Of a stretch of 64,000 nt of DNA, positions 32,881 through 44,184 are shown one piece after another. A program made the translations under genes and the position numbers. Numbering within the stretch: the first letter of the stretch is position 1; the number at the start of each line of letters is the position of its first letter. The notes beneath the pieces are model-generated. The model searched no databases and had not been told where the DNA came from. It saw only the letters and a program-made list of their open reading frames with translations. Source of the stretch: Myrica gale (lineage: Eukaryota > Streptophyta > Magnoliopsida > Fagales > Myricaceae); contig OZ005618.1 in NCBI GenBank assembly GCA_963930655.1, positions 9,322,001 to 9,386,000 on the forward strand, read 5' to 3'.

Positions 32881-34975
32881 GGGAAATTGTACCTGTCAGT
32901 CCCTGGGGTTTGAACTTTTCCCAAACTGGTCTCTAAAGCTTTAATTCGTTCCCTAGAGGTCACTGGGCTCTGTCTTCTTTTCTTAAGGCCTTCCATCAAC
33001 CCAGGCCCAACACCGTGATGGAAGAATGCTGACGTGGCTTTTTAATCCACGTCATCATCTCTTAAATTTGCGACATGTTGCAAAATGACACATAATCACG
33101 CCACGTCAGCTAATAACACACCACGTCGGCCAATTTCTCCCAAATTATAACTGCTCTATCAACAGTGATTTGATATTTCTCGAACCCTAACCTCCCGTGA
33201 CCCTTTTCTCCACCGAATACCTAGATTCGTCGCCTCATCCTTAGTAATCTCCTTCGAAGGTCTGCATCTTTTTTCTTCCTTGCCCAACGTCTTGCCAAAC
33301 TTTTTTTTATCCAGCTCGTTTACTTCACATTTTTCTTTTTTTGTGCCTTTTTCAGATTTCTAGATCTGTATCAAGATCCATATATGCTCTCCAGTTAAAT
33401 TTGTCGAGGTATCTGGGGTCGACCTATTTGTCAAATGGCTGGTGATCTCTTGGAGAAATTCTCAGCTCCAAAACGAAACTTATATAATTCGTGATAAGTT
33501 AAGAAGGACAACCTTGCATTAAACTATTATTTAGTTGCATCTGCACTTCAATTGTCCTGCATACCCATCCGCTTGGGCATATACTCAGCAAACACTATAC
33601 ACACATATTAAATGAACATAAGGATTAGTATATGAAAAGGGAATGGATAAGACCACATGTTTTGACTTCAGTGGTTTTTCTGGACTAAGACTCTCCATAC
33701 AAATCTGGTCAGTGTATTCTGCTCTTCTTGGAAACCTTTATATTCCTCCATTTCTATCCATATTCCAGCAAATACCACTGAACTCTAAGTAAATTGGCAT
33801 CGGACAAGCTGAGCACTCCATTGATTTGGCATCTGATTGTAATTTTCAAAAAAATTTCTCGAGATTTAGCATGCGTCCACTATTTCAACAACATCTTCAG
33901 CTGGGTGTGATGTTGTCTCAGCTTAGGTGCTCCTTCAGCCACTATGCAAGTGCAGGATTCCAGCAAAGTTACAGACTAGCATTACTAGTGGAAATCCACG
34001 CCGACGCTTTTATGGATGTCAACGATATGAAAATAAGGTTTGTAATTTTCTTTATCATGTTTGGGTTTTGTTCATTTTTCAATATTTTTTTCCCACTAAG
34101 TATCACATGATAAACTTGTGATCTGTAGACTCATGTTGGATGCTATTTCTTTCAATGGTTTGACCCCCCCTTTTTTATGGAGAAAATACTGAAAGAAGGA
34201 ATTATTTCTTCAAGAGACGTCAAAGATATGACTGAAGTCATGCGTATGCTGAAATCGATGGACGAGCAGGTCGAAAGAGTAGTAGAACATAAAAAATAAT
34301 AGACAATCAATTGAAGAGGGTGCTTGAAGAAATTAAAGTTGTGGATGCACAACTCCGATGTCATATTGCAAAGGAAAACCGACTTAAGGCCATTATAATT
34401 GGCGTGTTGTTTATCGTATTTGGGTTTGTTAGGTGCTGATTGCTCTAATATAATTTGTTAGGTGCTAAAATGTAATTCGTCAGGTGCTGATTGCTCTAGT
34501 GAATTATGCACTTTCTGTACACTTACAAAACAACTACATGTTCAAGTTTCCTTTCTCCCAAATTGAAGGGTCCAATACAATACTCAAGCACATAAACAAA
34601 CATTGGTGCTTCCCAAACATAATATCTAATAAAGAAAGAAAGTACTTACCGACAAAAACATTTCAACCTCACCGTGACTATATAACTGACCCCACACCAC
34701 CCCAAGTACATAATTAAGCAAGATGTTGAAGGTCCCCTTTCCCCCATCATTGCAGGTCCCACACCACCCCAACGAAGAGACAAAAATATAGGTCACCTAT
34801 AATGACGTGGATTAAAAAGCCACGTCTGCATTCTTCGTCACTGTGTTGGGCCTAGGTTGACGGAAGGCCTTAAAAAAAAGATGACAGAGCCCAAGGACCT
34901 ACGGGAAACGAGGTAAAGCACAGAGACCAATTTGAGAAAAGTTCAAATCCCAGAGACTGGCAGGTACAATTTCCC
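32881..34975. mobile_element. Mutator-like element of 2095 bp with long TIRs
   Basis: The left terminus, GGGAAATTGTACCTG, is mirrored by caggtacaatttccc at 34961-34975, and the inverted similarity runs about 175 bp (to about 33060 and from about 34795), covering 'aggccttcc(a/g)tcaacc' and 'gacgtggctttttaatccac'. The TSD is 9 bp with one mismatch: tattttcaa at 32872-32880 and tactttcaa at 34976-34984. The only coding remnant is a GRF zinc-finger gene; no transposase is seen. It is a non-autonomous element carrying a host-type gene. Confidence 0.87.
33853..34438 (+). pseudogene. GRF-type zinc-finger gene remnant
   Basis: Inside the Mutator-like element, an exon ending at the donor 34037|gt encodes CKCRIPAKLQTSITSGNPRR then RFYGCQRYENK. 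After an acceptor at 34128 the frame continues THVGCYFFQWFDPP and MEKILKEGIISSRDV... This is the CxC...GRF-like...C...C pattern of the GRF zinc finger. A helical tail (LKRVLEEIKVVDAQLRCHIA) and a hydrophobic C-terminus (AIIIGVLFIVFGF) follow, the usual plant layout. It is broken: no in-frame ATG, a TAG ahead of the finger, a stop at 34297 and the tail in another frame. GRF fingers bind single-stranded nucleic acid in known proteins; the role of these small plant versions is unclear. Confidence 0.7.
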
Positions 34976-34984
34976 TACTTTCAA

Positions 34985-36127
34985 ATTCCTTTAATTTTGT
35001 TTTAATCTCTTTTATTAGTAATAAATTTGCTGCCTAAGTCATAATTAAGAATTTTCCTAATTAAAGTGCAATTTGTCCCGACTTATTATTTTGGTGCGAT
35101 TTCACCTCTTTCGTTCAAGTTTCTAAAACGATTTTTCATATACTAATTTTAACAACTTTTCTTTTAATCAAGAACCATTTTAAAACAAGCATTCCACTTA
35201 GTAAATTCAAGGGCAATGAGCGATTCTAGGAATTATCGTGCGGTAATCCCCAAATTGATTAAAGGATTGCCCCAATGAACAAAACGACACAGTACTAAGC
35301 GTGGATATTAAAAAATAAAAATAAAATACCCGCTTTGGACAAATTTTCCAGCATTGAGCCTGAATGGTAACAAATGATATGGCTATGAAATTAGTCTTAT
35401 TCGACGCCCAACGATTTTAAATATTACCATCAAAAACTGATTAGTTAAAACAATAGTTGCACACCTACAACATCTTAACCCCGCTTTTCTTTTTCTTACT
35501 TCTTTTTTTGAAAGCTGTGGGATTCAAGAGATGCTTGAGAGGAAATAAAACAGCTCGACGAGATGCTGTCCGTCTTGGTCTTGGTCTTGATCTCCCTGTA
35601 TTCACTGAAGTCCATGAGTAAGTCAGTGGTATATCAAAGAGCTTGATCGACCACCCAAAACAAAAGAAAGAAACGAAAGCAAAACGGAATTGGCGACCTA
35701 AATTTTCAAAAGCTACTAAGGAAAGACAGAGGCAGAGTCAGACTTTTGAGCATTCAATAACAAAAGTCAAGAAATTGTGATAAGAAAGCCCAAATCAAAG
35801 TAATTCTTAAGAAACGAGAACTACTTGCGACTTAGGCAGCCTAACTCAAGCTTCAAGGTTGATAGAATTAAAAGCTAAATTACACAAATCATAGGGCAGA
35901 CTAAAATCGATCTAACAGCAATCAAAGCCATGAAAATCTTCAATAAAATTGTTATGAAAATTTCTCGAGCCAAAAATTCACACTAGTAACTGTAGCCAAG
36001 AAATTTTCAAGATGTGGGTTGGCAAAGGGTTACAATAAAAGCAAGTGAAGCAACAATGAAGGACTAGAACACTATGCAGTAAACTGAGTAGTATGAATAT
36101 GGTTGGTATGCTAAGGATTACCACACA
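34985..36127. other. Intergenic, nothing recognised
   Basis: AT-rich DNA without supported genes, RNA genes or paired transposon ends. Confidence 0.5.
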
Positions 36128-36590
36128 CTAATAGGACGTGTCACCTGATATACACTGAACCAAGGTTGGATTGCGAGATTCAGTATCAGCTTCACTATGC
36201 CTTTGCTTGTCCATTGAACCCACTACCGACTCATGGTTCGCGGCTGAGGAATCACCTATAATCATCTTGTTAAAATAAGACTCTTGAATTGGAAGGCGAT
36301 CAGCAAGTAGAGCCACATCCTTCCCCGGTTCCTGAAATTGTTCTCTGTCTTCAAAAGGCTCATGTGGAGCTGCACTATTAAAGGCCAAAGATCAATCATC
36401 TTGATTTTGTGTATCTACCTCCACGGACACTCCCTCCGTAGCAAAACCCAACACTGCATCAAATTTATTTGTACTCTTAGAATCTTCATTCGTAGGAACA
36501 GGAAGGCCAACATCCTCAAACAGCATCGGAAGATTGAGGAAGGCCAACATCCTCATAAATTGGCCAGCTATGCTGTCCGTTGACAATATA
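36128..36590 (-). pseudogene. Coding-like segment of unknown origin fused to phototropin fragment
   Basis: On the minus strand a long frame reads DVGLPVPTNEDSKSTNKFDA...EVDTQNQDD, stops at TGA (near 36392), and continues in the same frame as SLAFNSAAPHEPFEDREQFQ...LVQCISGDTSY and a stop. It lies directly downstream of the last phototropin exon, where the intron and the 'IIYRDLKPEN' exon would be expected. An 18-bp direct repeat, gaggatgttggccttcct, flanks 19 bp near the junction. The protein is hydrophilic and Ser/Glu/Asp-rich and not recognised. Confidence 0.45.
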
Positions 36591-36597
36591 TACGTAC

Positions 36598-38540
36598 TGA
36601 CAGTGAAGGTACTCCAATGCAACGACCACCTCTGCAGCATAAAACCTACAATCATAGATTGGCATTTCAAATAAAAATTAGCATATATATTTTGTTCTTA
36701 AAGTTATCAAGATTGCTTTTTTGCATAATTTATTTTAAGGTTCATAGGAAACTCAATTGTGTAAGAAAGAACTACAGCGAGAATATATTTGACTAGATTC
36801 GTAATACTTCTTGTTTTCAGTGCAAAGTTGCTTCTCTGAATGAATTGCAATTTATCACCATATTCAATAAATTTTGGGATAGTTTTAAGCTATTATTTTC
36901 ACATTACACATCATGATCAAGCACAGAACATTGCTGAGGAATTCTTACTATCAATACGACTATAAGGAATAATGTGCTTTTAGAACTTTCTGATGTAATG
37001 GTGAAATACACGCAAGTAATAGATTTGATTTCTATGCATGCACTTCACCTGCTGAACTCTTCACACAGAAAGGCCCTTTTCTATTTGTAGTATCAGCGAC
37101 ACTCTTACGAGAAAAATATCACACAGACACGCAAAAACCAACTCTGCATGGAGGTCCAAATTAGAGTGACCTCAAAGAAAGAAAAAGAAGTTCAGATCAT
37201 GCGTATTAAAGCAACAGGATAAGCTTAGAAAAATTTTGTGCAGCTGCAACATCAATATCTTTAAATCCAATTCTATGGCCATAGTGTTTTAACTAACACT
37301 GAACCTCTGTCTTCTATGATTTGCTTCTTTTATTTTCCTTTTACTTTTGTCTTGGCACTAACAGTAGGATTTCATCTAATAGTTTACCTCACTGCATCTT
37401 CCTTCAGGACCTTCGTGCGTGGTCTGTCCAAAAGCAGGAAGAGTTCTCCCCCGGGGCAATAATCAGTTATCAGACAAACATGGGTTTTTGTCTGCAAAGT
37501 AAATGCCATCAATAAAACTGCAATACATCCCATATCCTTTTTCCTGTATCACTGTTTAATATCTACGCTTTCTATTCACATTGCAACAAGTCATTAGGCT
37601 TCTGCACTAGGTTCAGTAATCAAACAGATCAATTCAAGTCCTGTAGCTTATATAAATTCCTCCATTGAACAGAATCTCATTCTTTTCTCTGAGATTTAAA
37701 GATGAACTTGCTAACCTGAAATGAGGCGTAGAGTGCAGGAAGAAAAGAATGACCTAACATGTCTAGGATTTCTCTTTCCGCACAAGCTCTGTGAACCTGT
37801 GGAACATGATGTGGAAGAACGCCACAAGTAAATGATCTATGACATGATGATAAAAAGTTACTCAGCAGCTAGAAAATTCAGGAAAAAAATACCTAAAACC
37901 TAATAACAAAGCAGTACATGTAGATTTGTCCCTTGGGGCTATAGAAGTAAAAGAAAAAAGGGCCTTCATCGGAATGTGATGTCATGGATGTGATAACATC
38001 TCCCATTTGAATTCTTCCATATCTAGATACACGATATTTCGGATTAATGGTGACATTTCCAATATCTTGGTTCAGGATGACGTCTCCCATCTCTTGGGTA
38101 CAGGATCATTTTAGTATTTGCCCACTTAAATAGAATCTATCTCACATGCCTCTGAAAATTCATAATTTAATTAAATAATTTGGCAATAATAAACATGGAT
38201 CAGTTGCAGCATAGCTAAAATAGATACAAATGTAAAAGAGGATCTGCAGCTTCCTGTTTAGCTGCAAGCAGAGATGACAACTACACCAGACTTCTGACTT
38301 AGAAATGAAAAGAAAGGTAAATCAGATGAGTATAATGAATGCCATTACCTTGTTACGGATGAGCATAACGCTTTTATCTATAGCCTTCATAACAAAACAC
38401 AGACCAGTTCCAGTGTCTGAATAAGCTGCTATTGTCTGAGTGTCTAAATAAGGAAAAGAACAACCAATCTGTGCTATAAAGAGGGGCTTGAATTGCCAAG
38501 TGTTGACACATCTCAAGCAAAGAAAATTCTTTCAAGGATT
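36598..38540 (-). pseudogene. Phototropin kinase-domain fragment
   Basis: Minus-strand exons with correct splice junctions match the AGC-VIII kinase of phototropins, the blue-light receptors at the plasma membrane. They are: about 38344-38440 (DTGTGLCFVMKAIDKSVMLI, the catalytic-lysine strand), 37716-37796 (VHRACAEREILDMLGHSFLP, exactly 27 codons), 37388-37491 (TKTHVCLITDYCPGGELFLL...KVLKEDAVR) and 36598-36645 (RFYAAEVVVALEYLHC). Phases join correctly (AG|G restores Arg). The P-loop region at about 38445-38510 is degraded, the LOV domains are absent, and nothing after the LEYLHCQ block (HRD and DFG exons) is present. Introns are retained. The Copia element begins just upstream, so that insertion may have removed or displaced the 5' part. 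Confidence 0.82.
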
Positions 38541-38679
38541 TTTTCAAAAAAAACATGATTTAAAAACAATGTAGAGCACTTTAACACACAAATCAGAACA
38601 TGTTCAAATCAATCAATGGAGCATAATCAAAAAGACAAATCAAGCATATTTCGACATTTTAATCCAATGGAAATCTCAT

Positions 38680-41600
38680 TCATATCTCTTGGCGAATAAA
38701 ACAAAATCTATCCTCATTAAGGGATTTTGTGAAAATCTATCCAATACTTGTGCACAACAATTGCCCACGACAATATATTCGGCTTCCGTAGTTGATAGGG
38801 CTACGAAATTTTGTTTCTTACAACACCAAGAAACTAGTGAGGGCCCAAGAAATTGGCATGCACCACTAGTACTTTTTCTCAATTTTACATCCGACATAAT
38901 CTGCATCCGAGTATCCTTGTAAATTAAATTTAACACTCTTAGGATAAAACAATCCATAATTTTGAGTGCCAACAAGATATCTAAAAATACGTTTAACCGC
39001 AAGAAGATGAGATTCCTTAGGACATGATTGATATCTAGCATACATGCAAATACTAAACATTATGTCCGGTCTACTAGTAGTAAGATAGAGTAAGGAGCCA
39101 ATCATACCTCGGTATTTGGTTTGGTCCACATCCTTACCCTTCTCATCCTTTTCCATTTTTGTTGATGGACTCATAGGTTTTGAATTCTCCATGTTGAATC
39201 TTTTGAGGAGATCTCTTGTATACTTTGCTTGATATGAAATGAGTTTAACCTTTCATACCATGCCTGAGGTGTTTGTTTAAAATCATAAAGAGCTTTTGTG
39301 AGCTTATACACATTATTTGAAAGATTTTCATTTTCAAAACCCGGTGGTTGTTCAACATATACTTCCTCAGTGAAGAATCTGTTTAAAAAAGTACTTTTTA
39401 TCCATTTGAAAGAGTTTAAAATCTGTAAAACAAGCAAAAACAAGTAACATGCGAATGGATTCTAAACTGGCAACATGTGCAAAGGTTTCATTAAAATCAA
39501 TTCATTCTTCTTGATTATAACATTGGGCTACTAATCTTACCTTGTTCCTTACTACAACCCCGGATTCATCCATTTTGTTTCTAAAAACTCATTTTGTACC
39601 AATAATTGGATAATCCTTGGGTCTAGGAACTAGATGTCATACTTTGTTTTTCTCAAATTGTTTCAATTCCTCTTCCATGGTATGAATCCAACTTTCATAA
39701 TCTTTAATCTCAAGAAAATTTTTAAGCTCAAGTTGAGAAAGTAAGACAACATTATTAGCTTGGTTTAAAGAGGAACTAGTGTTTACCCCTTTCTCCACAT
39801 TACCAATAATTTGCTGAAGAGGATGACTTTTGATGTATTTCCATGATTTTGGTAGATCATCTTTATCTTGTTGAGACTCTCCTTGAAGCTCTCGAGGTTC
39901 TTGGTCTTGCTCAAGTGTTTTTTCCTTGTCTTTTTCAATTGTAAGCTTCTTAACCTCTTTGTTAAGATCTACAATATCTTCATCATCTTTTCTCACAAGA
40001 ATGTCAAATTCATCAAAAACAACATGAATGATTCTTCAACAACCAAAGTGCGTTTATTGAAAACACGAAAGGCTTTACTGGAAGTTGAATAGCCAAAAAA
40101 TATACCTACATCCGTCTTGGCATTGAACTTACCTAAATTATCTTTGTTGTTATTGAGCAGAAAGCATTTGCACCCGAAAACATGAAAATAGCCAATGTTG
40201 AGTTTTCTTTCATTCCATAGCTCATATGGAGTTTTCTTAAGAATATGTCTAATCATGCAACGATTCATAACATAACAACTTGTGCTAACTGCCTCAGCCC
40301 AAAAATAGTTAGGCAAGTTGCTTTCATATAGCAAGGTTCTAGCCATCTCTTCAAAAGTACTATTATTTCTCTCTACAACACCATTTTGTTGAGAAGTTCT
40401 AGGAGCCAAGAAGTTATGGTTAGTGTCATTTTCACTACAAAATTTTTCAAATGAGGAATTTTCAAATTCTTTTCCATGATCACTCCTTATGCTAGAAATA
40501 GCAAAACCCTTTTCATTTTGAATTCTCTTGCTAAGTTTTTCAAAAGCATGAAAGACTCATCTTTATGAGCTAGAAATATGACCCATGTGAATCTACTAAA
40601 GTCATCAACTATAACAAAGCCATAACGTTCACTCAAACTTAATGTTCGGGTTGGACCAAAAAGATCCATGAGTAGAAGTTGAAGTAGTCTAGAAGTTGGC
40701 ACTACATTTTTGGGCTTAAAGGAGGTTTTGATTTGTTTGCCTTTTTTACAAGCTGTACAAATTTTGTTTTTTCAAAGAAAAGGTTAGGCAAACCCGAAAC
40801 CAAATTCTTTTTAACTAGTTTTGAAATCAAGTTCATGCTTGCATGAGCAAGCCTTCTATGTCATAACAAACTATGTTTATCATTTAGAGCTGAATGACAT
40901 TTTATGTTTTCAGAGGAGATGCTCTCTAAATGAACAATGTACACATTTTCAAATCTATGTCCAGCAAACAACACTTTCTTGCTTTCAATATTTTCAACAA
41001 GAAAAATTGATGATTCAAAAATGACTCGGTTTCCCTTGTCACATTGATTAATACTCAAGATATTATACTTTAAACCATTAACAAAGAGTACATTTTCAAT
41101 AATGGGATTATGATACATACCAATGCTACCAACACCGAGTATTTTTCCTTTGCTATTGTCACCAAAAGTGACCGAACCCTTTCCTTTGAGACAAAGAGAG
41201 TTGAACCAACTTTTGTCTCCGGTCATGTGCTTGGAGCATCTACTGTCAAGGACCCAATGTTCTTTGACCTTGTTGGATTTCAAGCACTCCTGCAAAAAGA
41301 ATCAACTCTTGATTTATGGTACCCAAATCTTTTTGGGTCCTTTGGTGTTAGAAGTAAATTCTTTCACCATGTCTTTTTGGATCCACATAAATTTGATACC
41401 ATGAGTGAATTTCTTTCTAGTTGGACAAGTGTGTAAAATATGTCCACCCTTTCTACAAAAATTGCATAATGCAAATGTTGGAGATGATTTTGTGATCATA
41501 TATGAGTATGATTTTTTATCATTGAAAGAATCATATTCAATCCCGCTTTTGTTGAAACAACATCTTTGGGAACCAAGTAAAATATCAAGATCTCTTTTTC

Positions 41601-42951
41601 TTTGAGTAAATCTTGCAAGGTCTTGAGTGAGAGAACCAATTTTCCTTTTTAAATCATTATTTTCAAATTTCAAATCATTGACTCATCTCGCAATACCTTT
41701 TCATTTTCATTTGTGACTCTTGCGAGATTTTCTCCAAGAGAAAGAACTTGACATTTCAAGGTATCATTTTCTTGTATAAGTATTTCATGGTTCTTTTTAA
41801 GACAACAATACTTTGAAAATATTTTTTTCAATTCAAGATATTGTTTATTAAAGGATAAAGAATGACTTGAAGAGTCTTGTACCTCATCTTCATTTTCTTT
41901 TGCCATGAAGCAAAGATTTACAACTTCTTCATCGCTATCACTATTGCTATCATCGGATTCTCCCCATGCAGCCAAGAAAGCTTTCTTCTTATCTTTGGAA
42001 TTATTGAATTTCTTATGAGATTCAAGGTTGAGGCAGTCCGTCTTTATATGTCCTGGCTTCTTGCATCCAAAGCAAATAATGTCGTTATTTTTGCTACTAT
42101 CTCCTTTAATGCTTATCTTCCTTTGAAATCTTTTATCTCCATATTTCTTCCTAAATAACTTCTTGAATCTCTTGGTGAACAATTTCATTTCCTCATCATC
42201 TTCGGAAGACTCATCCTCACTAGAACATGAGACTTTTAAGGCAATACTCCTTTTCCTTTGCCTTTTTCCTCATCTCCCTTTATTTGGTTCATCTCATGTG
42301 TCATGAGAGATCTCATGAGTTCATCCAAGGAAAGTTTTGTTAAGTCTTTAGCTTCTTGAATGACAGTGACCTTGGGTTCCTAAGCCTTTGGTAGGCAGCT
42401 AAGCATTTTTCTCATCATTTCAACATCAGTATATTCTTTACCAAGAGATTTAATACTGTTTATAATATCAGTAAAGTGAGTAAACATGGATGCAATATTT
42501 TCATCAGATTTTATTTTAAAAACTTCATAACTATAAACAAGCATACTAATTTTGTTTTCCTTGACTTGACGTACCTTCATAAGCCACTTGGAGTTTATCT
42601 CAATTTTTTTTCCGCGGTATCATAACCGGAAACACGATTAAATTCATTTTAGTCAAGAGCACAATATAGTACATTCATAGCTTTAGAATTTAAAGACATG
42701 AGCTTTAAATTAGAATTTAAAGACATGAGCTTTAAATTAGAATTATCAAACTCATTTTCCTCTTTCAGTATACCTTCAGCTGTTCTAGGGAATCTAGGCC
42801 CACTGGAGATTATTCTCCATAAATCGTAATCTACAGCTTGGATATAGATCCTTATTCTTGTTTTCCAATAGTTATAACAAGTCCCATTAAAGAAATGTGA
42901 CATATTTGTGGATTGACCTTTAGCAAAGGAGGTACTAACAAGGGTTGTCAT
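38680..42951 (-). pseudogene. Broken Copia Gag-Pol polyprotein
   Basis: It starts at ATG 42951 (MTTLVSTSFAKG). Recognisable in order are: gag; a CCHC knuckle CFGCKKPGHIKTDC (42074-42033); protease with DSR instead of DSG (LDSRCSKHMTG, about 41250); integrase core (LLLMDLFGP...VIVDDFSRFTWV near 40680, TSQQNGVVERNN near 40390); the start of RT (EEVYVEQPPGF, ALYDFKQTPQAWYERL); and RNase H (GYSDADYVG, STTEAEYIV). Gag carries a tandem in-frame duplication (NSNLKLMSL twice, about 42670-42730). RT is joined at about 39236 directly to its C-terminal part (KYTRDLLKRFNMENSKPMS in the frame shown by the bases), so the YVDD catalytic core is deleted. RNase H is also internally deleted near 38740. Frameshifts separate most domains. 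Not functional. Confidence 0.9.
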
Positions 42952-42970
42952 ATAAAAGAGTGAAACCTCA

Positions 42971-42982
42971 GCTCTGATACCA
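42971..42982 (-). other. Primer-binding site, initiator Met-tRNA
   Basis: On the minus strand, TGGTATCAGAGC is complementary to the 3' end of plant initiator Met-tRNA (without a mismatch over 12 bases). It sits 2 bp inside the LTR end (ctttca|at|TGG). Confidence 0.92.
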
Positions 42983-42984
42983 AT

Positions 42985-44150
42985 TGAAAGTCTATGTAGC
43001 AACCCAAGAGGGGGAAACTTTTTCAAGATAGATTTAAACACAACCACAATAAACCACAAGAACAACGAACAAGAGTATAAGAATAAAAATAAGGAGATAA
43101 GCGTTGGAGAGAAGACACCGTAATTTTAAGGTGGTTCGGCCAAACACTTGCCTACATCCACCCCCCAAGGCTATTGACTTCCTTGGGCTTTCTCCACTAT
43201 CTTTCAAATAGCACATACACCTTAGCTTCCCAGGTGCTAAGAAACCTTCACAAAGCATTTTTCAAGCTCACGCTTCAACACTCTTCACAAATCCCAAAAC
43301 CTAGAGATTTCTTCTACTCACAAGAGTATAACCCAGTGTTTACCCAACACTTACAAAGTTTAACTTGAAAGGGTACAAAGTGAAACTCACGAAATGGCTC
43401 TTAAAGCCGAATATACAAGTGTGAAGTACAAAGGGTAGGAAGAAGACAAAGATTACAATAGAAAGCTAAGATATGACAGAGAAATAGCAAGCCTTCTTGG
43501 TAGGTGCAACCTTCTCTCTTCTTCAAAGCTTTTTCTCTCTCAAGAAGTTAGGTTAGAAATTATTGCAAGGTTCGTGCGGGTGAGAAAGTGTCTTCATCTT
43601 CTTGTCTCTTGTATTTAAACTAATTTTTCTTCAACGGTCATTGGGGTAGGTGAGAATGGCTGTTGGAAAGTTGCCCATGAATTAATGAACGATTTGAAGG
43701 CTCTGACCTCTTTCCAGAAAATCCTCAAATACGTGGCATGTGCTGACACATTGAAAAGTGAACTGAAATTGGGCGTTCGAGAGTCAGTGCAATGCGTCAA
43801 CACTTGTCCAATATGTGTCGACACCATGTTTTCATCTCTCTGAAGTAAGTGCAATGTGTTGACATTTGTCCTGTATGTGTCGACACCTAAAAGACCTATG
43901 GAGAAAAATCTGTATCTTTGAAGTTTCCATTTCATTCCAGAACCTTTTTATGCACTTATAACATGAAAAATTTATCTTATCAAATTGTGTAAAGGTTTTC
44001 AAGTGCATTGAGAAGACTTTTGGTGAGATAAACTTAATCCTCTTGAAATACAACTTGGATATAGTGGATTGACAATATAAAATCTAAAAGCCTTTAGAAT
44101 TTAGAATATTTTGTTATCATCAAAATTATTTATGAATTGTTTACAAAACA
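42985..44150 (-). repeat. 5' LTR of the SIRE-like Copia element
   Basis: On the minus strand it begins TGTTTTGTAAAC and ends ...GACTTTCA next to the primer-binding site, 1166 bp. It contains repeated 'tgtcgacacata' motifs near 43755-43890. The outer boundary (44150) was chosen on TG...CA ends and the 'aattttgatgataacaaa' phrase common in such LTRs; there is no second LTR to confirm it. Confidence 0.7.
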
Positions 44151-44184
44151 ACCTTGGGCTAACAATATAGTTAACACACAATTG

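Larger units (their letters stand above)
38560..44150 (-). mobile_element. SIRE-like Copia retrotransposon, 3' LTR missing
   Basis: A Ty1/Copia element on the minus strand in the order LTR (42985-44150), initiator-Met PBS (42971-42982), gag, protease, integrase, RT, RNase H (stop at 38680). Gag texture, the Asp/Ser-rich region after the zinc knuckle (AAWGESDDSNSDSDEE) and LTR length point to the SIRE lineage. No env-like ORF and no second LTR were found; the sequence passes into the phototropin fragment near 38540-38580, so the 3' end is truncated and has no TSD. The left boundary is approximate. Confidence 0.85.

Noticed and set aside
40430-40445. 'cactacaaaatttttc', resembling a CACTA 5' terminus
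   Set aside because: It lies inside the Copia integrase coding region and its continuation does not match the 48.77-kb terminus.
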